A DNA stretch of 64,000 nucleotides from Rhodospirillaceae bacterium bin65 (lineage in GTDB: Bacteria > Pseudomonadota > Alphaproteobacteria > Bin65), in contig MPMX01000010.1 in NCBI GenBank assembly GCA_002238725.1, positions 33,385-97,384 of the forward strand, read 5' to 3'. The notes below the pieces were generated by a model that was given only the letters and a program-made list of their open reading frames with translations, was not told the DNA's origin and made no database searches. Positions 21,504 to 30,831 of the stretch are shown here, piece by piece (the first letter of the stretch is position 1; each line of letters begins with the position of its first letter). The position numbers were made by a program, and so were the translations under genes.

Positions 21504-22340
21504 ATGAAACACTGGACGCTCGACGATATAGCCTGGGAAAGGTTCGACCCGGGCAAGGTCGATCCCGATCTGGTCAAGGTGGTCAAGGCCGCCAGCCTGG
21601 TCGAGAAAAACGGTCGCGACTACGGCCGGTATCTTCAGGAAGTATTCGGGGACGACCCGGAGTTTTCCGAGGCCGCGATCCGGTGGGGCGAGGAAGAGGT
21701 CCAGCACGGCGATGCGCTGGGCCGCTGGGCCGAAATGGCCGATCCGTCCTTCGATTTTCCGGCGGCTTTCGAAGACTTTGCGGCGAAGATCAAATTGCCG
21801 GCCGGCGTCGACGCATCCGTGCGCGGCTCCCGCGTCGGCGAACTGGTTGCCCGTTGCGTGGTCGAATGCGGCACCTCCTCCATGTATTCCGCTCTCGCCG
21901 GCGCGGCCGATGAACCGGTGCTCAAGCAGATCTGCCTCAAAATCGCGGCGGACGAACTGCGCCACTACAAGCTCTTCTACGAACATGAGAAACGCTATCT
22001 CGAGTTCGAAAGGGTCGGCCGGTTGCGCCGCTTCTGGGTGGCTCTGACCCGGGCGACCGAAATGGAAGACGACGAACTCGCCTACGCCTATTTTGCAGCC
22101 AACAGGCGCAACAGCGGGGTATACAATCGTAAGACCGCCAAACGCGAATATGCCACCAAGGTCTACGGCTATTACAAGTATCACCATGTCGAGCGCGCCA
22201 TCTCGATGGTGTTCAAGGCGGCCGGCCTCAAGCCGCACGGACTAGTCAGCACGTGCCTGTCCAAATCGATCTATGCCGTCTTGAAATGGCGGACCCGGTC
22301 GCAGCGAAAGCTGCTTGCGGCCCAGGCTGGAGCCGCGTAA
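21504..22340 (+). CDS. ferritin-like di-iron protein
   Basis: From ATG 21504 the protein has 278 residues. Two ExxH pairs are visible: EEEVQHGDALGRW and ADELRHYKLFYEHE, the second followed by a further Glu-rich helix. This is the metal-ligand pattern of ferritin-like/acyl-ACP-desaturase-like four-helix bundles. The substrate is unknown. A TATATT box lies in the upstream 200-base gap (around 21417), so it probably has its own promoter. It is convergent with rppH. Confidence 0.75.
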   Translation: MKHWTLDDIAWERFDPGKVDPDLVKVVKAASLVEKNGRDYGRYLQEVFGDDPEFSEAAIRWGEEEVQHGDALGRWAEMADPSFDFPAAFEDFAAKIKLPAGVDASVRGSRVGELVARCVVECGTSSMYSALAGAADEPVLKQICLKIAADELRHYKLFYEHEKRYLEFERVGRLRRFWVALTRATEMEDDELAYAYFAANRRNSGVYNRKTAKREYATKVYGYYKYHHVERAISMVFKAAGLKPHGLVSTCLSKSIYAVLKWRTRSQRKLLAAQAGAA

Positions 22341-22381
22341 CGGCGACGGATTCGACGGTTACCAGGCGAGCGCGATTCCTG

Positions 22382-22882
22382 CTATCGGCCCGCCGCCGCG
22401 GCAATAGTCGGTGCGAATTCCGCCAATACCGCCTCGTATAGCGGTTGTTTGAAACCCACGATCAGGGCCGCCAGGCGTTCCGGCGCGGTCCACTGCCACG
22501 CGCTGAATTCTGCGTGTGCGCCGGCGATGCGGATGTCATCGTCCGCACCGTCGAAGCGCATGGCGAACCACTTCTGCGCCTGGCCGACATAGCGGCCGCG
22601 CCAGACCCTTGCGCGCAGGTCGGCCGGCAGATCGTAGCTGAGCCATCCGCTGCTTTCTGCCAGGATCGTAACACATTCGATACCGGTCTCTTCCGCCAGT
22701 TCGCGACGGGCCGCAGCCGCCGGCTCCTCGCCGGGGTCGATGCCGCCCTGGGGCATTTGCCAGGCGCCGGGCGTGTCGATCCGTTCGGCAGCGAAAATGA
22801 GGCCTTTGCGGTTCAGCAGCACGATGCCGACGCCGCGCCGGTACTCCGGACCGGGCAGGGCGGCCGGCGCGGGGCCGGTCAT
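22382..22882 (-). CDS. rppH: RNA pyrophosphohydrolase (Nudix)
   Basis: A 166-residue Nudix hydrolase. The Nudix box [17 protein letters not shown] and AEETGI has all the metal-binding Glu residues, and the surrounding WQMPQGGID and [14 protein letters not shown] are characteristic of RppH/IalA. It removes pyrophosphate from the 5' end of mRNA, starting RNA decay. It is the last gene of the gpmI-envC-ctpA-rppH series on the minus strand, 38 bases after ctpA. Confidence 0.92.
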   Translation of the reverse strand: MTGPAPAALPGPEYRRGVGIVLLNRKGLIFAAERIDTPGAWQMPQGGIDPGEEPAAAARRELAEETGIECVTILAESSGWLSYDLPADLRARVWRGRYVGQAQKWFAMRFDGADDDIRIAGAHAEFSAWQWTAPERLAALIVGFKQPLYEAVLAEFAPTIAAAAGR

Positions 22883-22920
22883 GGCTGGAACACCTGTTGC
22901 AGAAATGGCCGCACCGCCGC

Positions 22921-24204
22921 CTATTCGCCGGCGTCCAGCTTTTTGTAAAGCGCGATGCCGCGCAGCAGGCCGACGGCGCGGGCCAGTTGATAATCTTCCG
23001 GCGGCGCCTTACCGGCGGCACCCGCCCGGCCTTCGTCCTGCTTCTTGCCGCCGTCCTTATTTTCAACATCCAAGGCGTTCGGCAGATCGGCCTCCCGACC
23101 GCCGCCGCGCGGCGTGAGCGCGGTCACCTTCGCTTGCTCGACGACGATATCGGGAACGATACCCTTGGCTTGGATCGAGCGGCCCGACGGTGTGTAGTAG
23201 CGGGCGGTGGTTAGCCGCATGGCGCCCTGACTACCCAGCGGAATGACGGTCTGTACCGAACCCTTGCCGAAACTCTTGGTGCCCATGAGGATGGCCCGGC
23301 GGTGATCCTGCAGGGCGCCCGCGACGATCTCTGAAGCCGAGGCGGAGCCGCCGTTGATTAGTACGACGATGGGCAGGCCGTCGGCCAGATCGCCCTTCTT
23401 GGCATTGTAGCGGCTGCTGATCTTGGCTTCGCGGCCGCGGGTAGAGACGATCTCGCCGCGGTCGAGAAAACTGTCGCTGACGTCGATCGCCTGGGACAGT
23501 AATCCGCCCGGATTGTTGCGCAGGTCGAGCACAACGCCGCGCCACGCCTTGCCGGGCTTGCGCCTGAATTCGGCCAACGCGGCATGCAGGCCGACGGTGG
23601 TCTGCTGGTTGAACGCGGTTATCCGGATATAGCCGACATTGCCGATCGTCCGGTACCGCACCGACTTGACCGTGATGATCGCCCTGACGATGCTGACGTC
23701 GAACGGATCGACGCCCTTGCGCCGGATCTTGACGGTGATTCTGGAATCGACCGGCCCGCGCATCATCTTGACCGCTTCGCGCAGGGAAATGCCGATGATC
23801 GGCTTGCCGTCGATATGGGTGATCAGGTCATTGGCGCGGATACCGGCCTTGGCGGCGGGCGTTCCGTCGATCGGCGAGATCACTTTCACGACGCCACGCT
23901 CGGTCGTAACCTGGATGCCCAGGCCGCCGAACTTGCCCGCCGTATCGACCTGCATTTCCTTGAAGGCTTCGGCGCTCAAATAGTTCGAATGAGGATCCAG
24001 CGCCTGAAGCATGCCGTTGATGGCCGCTTCGATGAGCTTCTTGTCCGTGACTTTCTCGACATAGCCCGAACGCACCCGTTCGAACACGGCACCGAAAAGG
24101 TCGAGATATTTGTAGGTGTCGGTTCCCTTCTCTTCCGCAGCCTGGGCCGGGACGGCGAGTGTCGCCGAAACCAGGAACAGAAAGGCGAGCGCAATGCGTT
24201 TCAT
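22921..24204 (-). CDS. ctpA: S41-family C-terminal processing peptidase
   Basis: Read from ATG 24204, a 427-residue exported protease. A signal peptide ([21 protein letters not shown]) is followed by a PDZ domain at about 90-170 ([21 protein letters not shown]). The S41 catalytic core has [10 protein letters not shown] (Ser289 probable nucleophile) and [11 protein letters not shown] (Lys314 probable base). It trims periplasmic proteins, often murein hydrolases. The start overlaps the envC stop by four bases (ATGA). The C-terminal tail (about 390-427) is charged and low complexity. Confidence 0.93.
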   Translation of the reverse strand: MKRIALAFLFLVSATLAVPAQAAEEKGTDTYKYLDLFGAVFERVRSGYVEKVTDKKLIEAAINGMLQALDPHSNYLSAEAFKEMQVDTAGKFGGLGIQVTTERGVVKVISPIDGTPAAKAGIRANDLITHIDGKPIIGISLREAVKMMRGPVDSRITVKIRRKGVDPFDVSIVRAIITVKSVRYRTIGNVGYIRITAFNQQTTVGLHAALAEFRRKPGKAWRGVVLDLRNNPGGLLSQAIDVSDSFLDRGEIVSTRGREAKISSRYNAKKGDLADGLPIVVLINGGSASASEIVAGALQDHRRAILMGTKSFGKGSVQTVIPLGSQGAMRLTTARYYTPSGRSIQAKGIVPDIVVEQAKVTALTPRGGGREADLPNALDVENKDGGKKQDEGRAGAAGKAPPEDYQLARAVGLLRGIALYKKLDAGE

Positions 24205-25451
24205 CCGTCTACCTTGCGTTTGTCCGCCGCCAGCCAGGGCTGCGGATCGATTGGGCGGCCACCCTGTCTCAATTCGAGATAAAGCCGCGCTCCCGGCAAC
24301 TCCGTCTTTCCGACAATGCCGACCGGCTCGCCGGCCAGCACCCATTGCCGGCTCACAACATCGATACGCGCCAGACCGGCGATCACCGAGTGATATCCGT
24401 CGGTATGCTCGATGATCAAGATCGGTCCGTAACTCCGGAAAGGTCCTGCGAAGACAATTTGGCCATCGTATGGCGCTATCGCCGGCGCACCCGAGCGGGT
24501 CGCGAAGCGCAGCCCGTTGACGGCCAGGCCGAACCGGTCCTCGTCGCCGAACCGGGCGACAACGATGCCGGAAACCGGCGCGACGACCTTTCCGCGGGCC
24601 TCGCGGAAGCGGCGGAGCCGGTCGGGCCGCGTCAGCGCCGCCGCACGCACCGGCCGCTGCGGGCCGGAGCCGGTATTCTCGCGCTCCAGGTTGGTCATCA
24701 GGTCCTGCAGCGTCTGCGCCTCCCGGGTCAGCCGCTCGAGGCGGCGACGCACTTCGGCCTTTTCCTCCCGGGTTTGTGCCAGAAGGCGAATTCGCCGGCC
24801 AAGCAGCGCAGCCAGTTCCAGCCGCGTCCGGTGCAGTTGCGCTGCCTTGGCCGCCATATTTTCGCGCTGTTGCGAAACCTTCCGGCGGCGTTTGTTGTAA
24901 GTGGTCACCCTAAGGCGAAGTTCATCCGCACGGGTACGCAATTGCGGCACCAGCGAGCGCAGAACGATCGTGCTGCGGATCGCATCCTGCGCGTCGGCGA
25001 AATGCATGGCCAGCACCCCCGGCGGGTTGCTCCGGACCCGCCGAAGCGCGCCGACGATACGCAGGAACTGCCGCTCGTTGCGACGGAATTCAGCGCTGTT
25101 GGTCCGGATCGCGTTTTCCAGCCGCGCCAGTCTCAGTTCCACGCGCAACATGGCTGCTTCCTGCATTTGCAGGCGCCGGGCGACCGAAACGACCTGTTTG
25201 CGCAGGGTGTGAACCTCCTGGACCAGCTTATCGGCGTGCCGGGCGAGCGCGGCGTCGCGGACGTGGCCCTTGCCGATCCGGCGCTCGACCTCGTTCAGCC
25301 GGTCCCACTCGTTCTGCGCTGCCACGTCGCCGGAATGAAGGACCAGCGAGGCTGGCCCGGCCGCGATGACGGCTGCCACAAACAAAGCTCCGGCCCGGTT
25401 ACGCAGCGATTGTCTCCGTGCCCGCGGCGCTGTCGCCGAGCAGCGAGGCAC
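24201..25451 (-). CDS. envC: EnvC-like murein hydrolase activator
   Basis: A 416-residue exported protein: signal sequence (about residues 18-45), a long coiled-coil (about 50-270, rich in Arg/Glu/Leu), and a C-terminal LytM/M23 domain. The LytM domain is degenerate: the HxxxD position reads FGLAVNGLRF and the final HxH reads LYLELR, so the zinc ligands are missing. This is the usual state of EnvC, which activates amidases at the division septum rather than cutting murein itself. The N-terminus overlaps the gpmI gene by 53 bases; an internal GTG or TTG start would shorten the overlap. Confidence 0.88.
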   Translation of the reverse strand: MPRCSATAPRARRQSLRNRAGALFVAAVIAAGPASLVLHSGDVAAQNEWDRLNEVERRIGKGHVRDAALARHADKLVQEVHTLRKQVVSVARRLQMQEAAMLRVELRLARLENAIRTNSAEFRRNERQFLRIVGALRRVRSNPPGVLAMHFADAQDAIRSTIVLRSLVPQLRTRADELRLRVTTYNKRRRKVSQQRENMAAKAAQLHRTRLELAALLGRRIRLLAQTREEKAEVRRRLERLTREAQTLQDLMTNLERENTGSGPQRPVRAAALTRPDRLRRFREARGKVVAPVSGIVVARFGDEDRFGLAVNGLRFATRSGAPAIAPYDGQIVFAGPFRSYGPILIIEHTDGYHSVIAGLARIDVVSRQWVLAGEPVGIVGKTELPGARLYLELRQGGRPIDPQPWLAADKRKVDG

Positions 25452-26988
25452 CGGTCATTTCGGGAGGCTGGGCCAATCCCAGCAGTTCCAGAACCGTCGG
25501 TGCGATGTCGGCCAGCGTCCCGCTGCGCAGGGTGCGGCCGGCGGCGCCGGCGGCAAGCAGAATGGGCACCGGGTTGCGGGTGTGGGCGGTGTGAGACTGG
25601 TCGGTTTCGGGATCGGCCATCTGTTCGGCGTTGCCGTGGTCGGCCGTGATCAGCAGGGCGCCGCCCGCCGCCGCGACCGCTGCCTCCAACCGCCCAAGGC
25701 AGGTATCGACGGATTCCACCGCCTTGACGGCCGCCGGCAATATTCCGGTGTGACCGACCATATCCGCATTGGCATAGTTGACCACGATCAGGTCGAACGC
25801 GCCGCCCTCGACGGCGGCAACCAGCCGGTCCGTCAATTCCGGCGCCGACATTTCCGGCTGCAGATCGTAGGTCGCCACTTTCGGCGATGGGACGAGAATG
25901 CGCGTTTCGCCGGGGAAAGGTGCTTCACGGCCGCCGTTCAGGAAAAAGGTGACGTGCGCGTATTTCTCGGTCTCGGCGATGCGCAGCTGTCTCAGCCCGG
26001 CATCGGCGACCGCCGCCCCCGCGACATTGACCGGTACTTCCGGAGGGAACAGCGTGTCCATCCAGGCATTGTGCCCGGTGGAATATTCGCTCATGCCGAG
26101 GGCAGCGGCAAAATTCACGACCCGAGGCCGGGCGAAACTGTCGAAATCCGGATCGAGCAATGCGCTCAGGATCTGGCGCGCCCGGTCGGCCCGGAAATTG
26201 GCCATGAAGACGCCATCTCCGTCGTTCATGCCGCCATAACCGCCGACGGCATCCGGCCGGACGAATTCGTCGCTTTCGCCGGCAAGCGAAGCCAACTCAA
26301 TGGCCCTGGTAACGGACGCCTGCCCCGCGCCCGATTTGCCTGTGCCGTCTACCAGCGCCGCGTAGGCATCTGCCGTCCGTTCCCAGCGCTTGTCGCGATC
26401 CATCGCATAGTAGCGGCCGGTCACCGTCACAATCGGGGCCGCACCGGCAACGGCGGTTTCAAAAGCCCTGGCATGCTCTTTGGCGCTTCGCGGCGGCGTA
26501 TCCCGGCCATCGAGAAAGGCATGGACGGCGACCGGGATGCCTCGCGCTGCCAGCGCTTTGGCCGCGGCCGCCATATGGTCCTGGTGCGAATGCACCCCAC
26601 CCGGCGACATCAGGCCCATGACATGGGCCGTACCGCCGGAAATCCTGAGCGCATCGACAAAGTCGCCGAACGCCCGTCGCTCGGCCAGCGACCCGTCGGC
26701 CACGGCGGCGTCGATCTTCGGCAAGTCCTGCAGGACGACCCGGCCGGCGCCGATCGTCATGTGACCGACCTCGGAATTGCCCATCTGGCCGCCCGGCAGG
26801 CCGACAAAATGCTCGGAGGCTTCGCCGAGCGCGTAGGGGCATGTCGCCGTCAGCCGGTCCCAGACCGGCGTTTTCGCCCGGGCGATGGCGTTGTTCGCCG
26901 TTTCGGCGCTATGGCCCCAGCCGTCCAGGATGCACAGCACGACCGGGCGGCACGGAACGGCAGGGTGCGGGGCGGCGTCGGCGGTCAT
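25399..26988 (-). CDS. gpmI: cofactor-independent phosphoglycerate mutase
   Basis: A 529-residue enzyme of glycolysis/gluconeogenesis that interconverts 3- and 2-phosphoglycerate with Mn2+. Motifs: VVLCILDGWGHS, the phosphoserine segment GQMGNSEVGHMTIGAG, SPGGVHSHQDHM, and ITADHGNAEQM near the end. Length and motifs are complete. It heads the minus-strand series that continues into envC, ctpA and rppH. Confidence 0.96.
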   Translation of the reverse strand: MTADAAPHPAVPCRPVVLCILDGWGHSAETANNAIARAKTPVWDRLTATCPYALGEASEHFVGLPGGQMGNSEVGHMTIGAGRVVLQDLPKIDAAVADGSLAERRAFGDFVDALRISGGTAHVMGLMSPGGVHSHQDHMAAAAKALAARGIPVAVHAFLDGRDTPPRSAKEHARAFETAVAGAAPIVTVTGRYYAMDRDKRWERTADAYAALVDGTGKSGAGQASVTRAIELASLAGESDEFVRPDAVGGYGGMNDGDGVFMANFRADRARQILSALLDPDFDSFARPRVVNFAAALGMSEYSTGHNAWMDTLFPPEVPVNVAGAAVADAGLRQLRIAETEKYAHVTFFLNGGREAPFPGETRILVPSPKVATYDLQPEMSAPELTDRLVAAVEGGAFDLIVVNYANADMVGHTGILPAAVKAVESVDTCLGRLEAAVAAAGGALLITADHGNAEQMADPETDQSHTAHTRNPVPILLAAGAAGRTLRSGTLADIAPTVLELLGLAQPPEMTGASLLGDSAAGTETIAA

Positions 26989-27193
26989 GGGCGGATCGGC
27001 TGGAAGGACGCGGGTTCGATCAGCGGAATGTTGGATGGCGGCGGGCGGCTGACAACCGGACCAGCGGACGCAATCCAGGCTATATGCCGCCCGTTGGCGA
27101 CAATCCGGTGATCATTCCGCCCATTCTACAGGATCGGGGCGAGGATGGCGGCCGCGCTCAGCAGGTTCGCTGCCGCACCGGCAGGAGCCGCAA

Positions 27194-27222
27194 TTGCAGA
27201 CACTTCCCGATCGGCCTATGTA
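27194..27222 (+). promoter_or_regulatory. candidate promoter of the CAU tRNA
   Basis: TTGCAG (27194-27199) and TATGTA (27217-27222) are 17 bases apart, a reasonable sigma70-type pair, 84 bases upstream of the tRNA. Nothing else in the 318-base gap between gpmI and the tRNA looks coding. Confidence 0.4.
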
Positions 27223-27306
27223 GAGCCTCCGCGCCGCGGCCGGCACGGACGTTTCGCCATAGTCGGATTTCCGCGATCATGGCGCCCGCCGTCGCGGCAG
27301 CATCGT

Positions 27307-27383
27307 GGGCCCGTAGCTCAATCGGTTAGAGCCGGCCGCTCATAACGGTCTGGTTGCAGGTTCGAGTCCTGCCGGGCCCACCA
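27307..27383 (+). tRNA. tRNA with anticodon CAU, probably tRNA-Ile2 (lysidine type)
   Basis: A complete 77-base cloverleaf including encoded CCA. The acceptor GGGCCCG pairs with CGGGCCC, the D stem is GCTC/GAGC, the anticodon stem is GGCCG/CGGTC with loop CTCATAA, and the T arm is GCAGG-TTCGAGT-CCTGC. The anticodon is CAU. The variable loop TGGTT and body resemble Ile2 tRNAs, whose C34 is changed to lysidine by TilS to read AUA, more than initiator or elongator Met tRNAs. Elongator Met remains possible. Confidence 0.9.
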
Positions 27384-27735
27384 CTTCCGCGCCGAACACA
27401 CGCCCGGCGGGCACACATGGCTGTGGACCGGCCATCTCCGCGCACGACAGGCATCTCCCGGAATTGGACGACGGTCGGCTTGCCGGTGTGTGCGTGTGCA
27501 CGGAGCACAGTGCGCATGGCCAAGGCTTCGCCCGATAATATTGTACTATGATTTTCAGAAAATCTTGCCAGTAATTTCAATTTTTCGACGGCATTTCCTC
27601 GAAAATTTCCACAGTATAGTAAAATACCGGTGCATGATTTTTTCTTATTGAAACAATAGTAATACAATATTGGCCAGCCTGCCCGATCATTGCCACGTCG
27701 AGACCATGCAACTCTGCCAATGAGGGCAAGGATCG
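27384..27735. other. AT-rich non-coding stretch after the tRNA
   Basis: The first half is ordinary GC-rich DNA. From about 27530 to 27690 the composition falls sharply in GC (tracts such as AATATTGTACTATGATTTTC and TTTTTTCTTATTGAAAC), unlike the rest of the window. No gene is seen. The position directly 3' of a tRNA is typical for insertion scars or weakly transcribed spacer DNA. No duplicate of the tRNA 3' end was seen nearby. Confidence 0.5.
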
Positions 27736-27957
27736 ATGAGCAGTATCGTTTATGGGCACATCCAAATTTGGGAACCGGGCAAAGCGTTTCTGTCCGCCGC
27801 GCGGTCCCTTGCCGCCCGGATGGGCGAGGCGCTCCGCCGACCGACAGGCCAGGGCAAGGGGCCGCGCGAAACCTATGCCGAGATATGCCGCAGGCTCGGC
27901 CGGGATGTCCCTGCAAACCTGCGCCGCGACCTCGGCCTCGATCCCGATGTCTTGTAA
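27736..27957 (+). CDS. small hypothetical protein
   Basis: A 73-residue frame from ATG 27736, preceded by a weak GGCAAGGA. The second half is charged and orderly (PRETYAEICRRLGRDVPANL then RRDLGLDP), which is not what a chance high-GC frame usually gives. No domain is recognised. It lies between the AT-rich stretch and the LysR gene on the same strand. Confidence 0.45.
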   Translation: MSSIVYGHIQIWEPGKAFLSAARSLAARMGEALRRPTGQGKGPRETYAEICRRLGRDVPANLRRDLGLDPDVL

Positions 27958-28083
27958 GCGCCGACTATCGAACGCCGGCAGCACGCCCCGTCCCCGCGGC
28001 GGCGGCTGCGCGGTTCCTCGATGCATCGCGCGGGCCGAGGCGGCTGTGTAGCTGCCGCTTTCCCGCCGGGAGGTGTCAACAAA

Positions 28084-29076
28084 ATGCCCGTCACTCTACG
28101 CCAACTGCGTTATTTCCAGGCTCTGGTCGAACACGGCTCTTTCTCCCGTGCGGCCCGGAGCGTTCACATTTCGCAACCCGCTCTCTCCATTCAGATCCGC
28201 GAACTCGAGACATCGCTGGGCGGCACGCTGGTCGAGCGGGAAAACCGGGGTATCATCCTCACAAGACTGGGCCGGGACGCCTTCGAGCAAACGCTCAGAA
28301 TTCTCGACGAGACGTTGCTGCTCGAAACGATCGGTAAACGATTCGAGGACGGCCCGGTCCGGATTGTCCTGGGCATCCTGTCGACGCTGACCCCCTATAT
28401 CCTGCCGGGAATCCTCGACCGTCTGGAAGGGTCTTCGCCGCGCATCGATCTGAACATCGTCGAGAATTCGGGCGAGAAGCTGGTGTCCGACCTGCTCGCA
28501 AGCCGCATCGATGCCGCTGTCGTCTCGATGCCGCTGGGATTGCTCGAACTCTCCGAACGAGAGCTCTTCGAGGACCGCTTCCTGCTCGCAGGCCGCGCCG
28601 ACCGTCTCGCTTCGATCCACCGTACATTGGGCGGCCAGGTGAATCCTGCCGAGCTCGGCAGGGCGGATATGGGACCGCTGCTCACCCTCGGTCCGGGCGA
28701 TTGCCTGACTGCCCAGGTCTTGGGAGCCTGCCTGATGTGGCGCATCCAGGAGGTCCAACGCGGCGCCGGATCGCTGGCAACGCTTTCGCGCCTTGTCGCG
28801 AAGGGCGCCGGATTGACCCTGCTGCCGGAAACGGCTGCGACCGCGGAGCAGGCAGCATCGCCGGAACTGCATTTGCTGCGCTTCGCGGCGCCGGAACCGT
28901 CGCGCAGCATCGGCCTCGCGCATCGGGTCGCCGCCCATGGCCAGCGCTGGATCGAAGTCCTTGCGGAAGCGGTAACGGAAACCGGGCGGACCCTCGTAAG
29001 CGAGGCGGCCTCGTCGACCGGCGAGCGACCGGCGCGGAACGCAGCCGAACCGAACTGCCTCGATGCTGCTGCGTAA
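28084..29076 (+). CDS. LysR-family transcriptional regulator
   Basis: From ATG 28084 a 330-residue protein. Residues 1-62 form the LysR winged helix-turn-helix (LRQLRYFQALVEHGSFSRAA, HISQPALSIQIRELE). The rest is a periplasmic-binding-like effector domain (about 90-295), with an OxyR/CynR-like flavour. The last 35 residues are a low-complexity tail. No divergent target gene is intact next to it: the adjacent minus-strand frame is only a remnant. Its effector and targets are unknown. Confidence 0.88.
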   Translation: MPVTLRQLRYFQALVEHGSFSRAARSVHISQPALSIQIRELETSLGGTLVERENRGIILTRLGRDAFEQTLRILDETLLLETIGKRFEDGPVRIVLGILSTLTPYILPGILDRLEGSSPRIDLNIVENSGEKLVSDLLASRIDAAVVSMPLGLLELSERELFEDRFLLAGRADRLASIHRTLGGQVNPAELGRADMGPLLTLGPGDCLTAQVLGACLMWRIQEVQRGAGSLATLSRLVAKGAGLTLLPETAATAEQAASPELHLLRFAAPEPSRSIGLAHRVAAHGQRWIEVLAEAVTETGRTLVSEAASSTGERPARNAAEPNCLDAAA

Positions 29077-29148
29077 GGCCGGCCAGCCGCCGGACCGGCG
29101 GTTCAGGAAAACGATAGCGGGACGGGGCGCCGGACCGGAGGACCCCAC

Positions 29149-29300
29149 CTAGAACCGGATTCTCAGATCGCCGCGAAGCCCGAAGCTTTCGTAGCCGCGC
29201 GTGCCGATGCCGTCATAGTGGGCTCCCAGTTTAAGGTCGAAGGCGTCGGGCCTCCGCAGCGCCGGCCATGACCACGCGCGATCCGGCGCATGACGGCTAT
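29149..29300 (-). pseudogene. 3' remnant of an autotransporter-like outer membrane protein gene
   Basis: The minus strand ends in a frame whose last codons give DLKLGAHYDGIGTRGYESFG then LRGDLRIRF, closing with Phe. This is the C-terminal strand pattern of autotransporter beta-barrels (YDGIG...YES...LR.RF, final aromatic residue recognised by the Bam complex). Upstream of about 29290 the frame turns into Arg/Pro-rich sequence with no barrel pattern, and no gene body is present. It is therefore a broken 3' end. It occupies part of the 423-base gap between the LysR and hydrolase genes; the rest shows nothing. Confidence 0.6.
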
Positions 29301-29499
29301 CCGCCCGACTGTTGCCAGCCGGCCGGTTCCGCGCCCGCGGCATCGCTGCCTCGATGCGCAAATCGAACCGTCGTCGTGTGCGTTGCCGCCGCCGGGCCAG
29401 CCGCCGGCTTCGATGCACAACCGACGGTGCTATGGTGCTAGTAGTCATGTGCACGGCCGTGGATTCCGCGGCCCGGCAACACCACCGACAGGAACCCCC

Positions 29500-30345
29500 A
29501 TGCGCGATCCCGACCTCGATGCGGCATACGACATCGAAGCCTCCGTGCCGGATCTGCCGGCGATCCAGGCGCGCTACGCCGAGGCGAGCGCCGCGCTGAC
29601 CGGCCTCGACAGCGCCGCGCTCGACCTCGCCTATGGCCCCGACCCCCGGCACCGGCTGGACATTCTCGCGCCGCCGGACGGCGCGCGCGCCGCCATCCTG
29701 TATTTCCACGGCGGCTACTGGAAGGGCGGCGCCAAGGAGGGGCGGCGGTTTCCCGGCCCGGCCTGGAACGCGCGGGGCGTCGCCTGGGTGCCGGTGGAAT
29801 ACCGCCTGGCCCCGGCGGCGACGGTTGACGAGATCGTCGACGACGCCCGCCGCGCCGTCGCCTGGTTCCATGCCAATGCAACCGCGCACGGCTGCGACCC
29901 GGCGGCGATCCATGTCGCGGGCAATTCGGCCGGCGGGCATCTGGCCGGCATGCTGGCGGCCGTAGACTGGCAGGCCGACCGGGGCCTGCCGGCCGACGTC
30001 ATCGCGTCGGCCGCGCCGGTGAGCGGCCTGTTCGACCTGGCGCCCCTGCGCCGCACCTTCGCCAACGACTGGCTCGCCCTCGACCAAGCCGGCGCGCAAC
30101 GCAACAGCCCGATCCACCGGCCGCCGCGCGCCGGGATGCCGGTCGTCGTCACCTGGGGCGGCGCGGAACCGGCGGCGTTCCGCGGCCAGTCCGAAGCCTA
30201 TGCGGAAATCTGCCGGCAGGCCGGCGCCGCCGTAACGGCGATCGAATGCGCCGGCGCCGACCATTTCTCGATCATGGCCGACTGGGCCGACCCGGCGAGC
30301 GCGCTGTTCAAGGCGCTGGAGGGGAATATCGCTGGGGCTGGGTAG
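29500..30345 (+). CDS. alpha/beta hydrolase, kynurenine-formamidase/HSL-like
   Basis: From ATG 29500 (AGGAA upstream) a 281-residue alpha/beta hydrolase. The oxyanion-hole motif is HGGYW, the nucleophile elbow is GNSAGGHLAG, and the catalytic His is in GADHFSIM. HGGYW is typical of kynurenine formamidases and related arylformamidases or esterases. No kynurenine genes are nearby, so the substrate is left open. It appears to be a single-gene unit. Confidence 0.85.
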   Translation: MRDPDLDAAYDIEASVPDLPAIQARYAEASAALTGLDSAALDLAYGPDPRHRLDILAPPDGARAAILYFHGGYWKGGAKEGRRFPGPAWNARGVAWVPVEYRLAPAATVDEIVDDARRAVAWFHANATAHGCDPAAIHVAGNSAGGHLAGMLAAVDWQADRGLPADVIASAAPVSGLFDLAPLRRTFANDWLALDQAGAQRNSPIHRPPRAGMPVVVTWGGAEPAAFRGQSEAYAEICRQAGAAVTAIECAGADHFSIMADWADPASALFKALEGNIAGAG

Positions 30346-30831
30346 GCTCGATCGGAACCGCCGGCACGGCCGCGGCTTTCCCTTCGGCAGCTTCCCGGAT
30401 CGCCATCCTTCGTTTTTGTACGAACATTCAATATTCGATTTCGGCAAATAGGGCGTAAAAACAATATCCTGGCCCGTTTTTCTCTTCTAGACAGACCGTT
30501 CCATCTTTTGCAAAAAATCGCCGGTACAGGCGGCCGGGTCGCTGCATCGCTTCGGACAACGCATTGCACCGCAACGCTTTTCGGAGCAGCGGCGCTTCGC
30601 AACGTCATGCCGGTTGTGACGCAAAAGACCGTACACAAGGATAATAATCCCCATATCGATGCACGGTCTCTCACGATTCGTTTCTGTCAAATTTCTCAGA
30701 AAAACAGAGGGTTGGCCGGTTTTCCCGATCCGGGCAGCGCGCGCCCCGTTTTGGCAAAAAGTGCGCCGGAACGGCCTTTTCGCAGCGATCCGGGCCGCGC
30801 CCTGCACTAGGACGCATCCGGGCGCCGCACG
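30346..30831. other. non-coding stretch, no feature recognised
   Basis: This 486-base stretch between the hydrolase gene and the repeat cluster contains several T- and A-rich patches (for example GGCCCGTTTTTCTCTTCTAG at about 30473) but no credible reading frame. Short frames on both strands lack ribosome-binding sites and normal amino-acid composition. A T-rich patch near 30475-30488 could end transcription of the hydrolase gene but has no stable hairpin before it. Confidence 0.4.

Noticed and set aside
27145..27345. 66-residue reading frame running into the CAU tRNA
   Set aside because: It ends inside the tRNA, is Ala/Arg/Pro-rich and has no ribosome-binding site.
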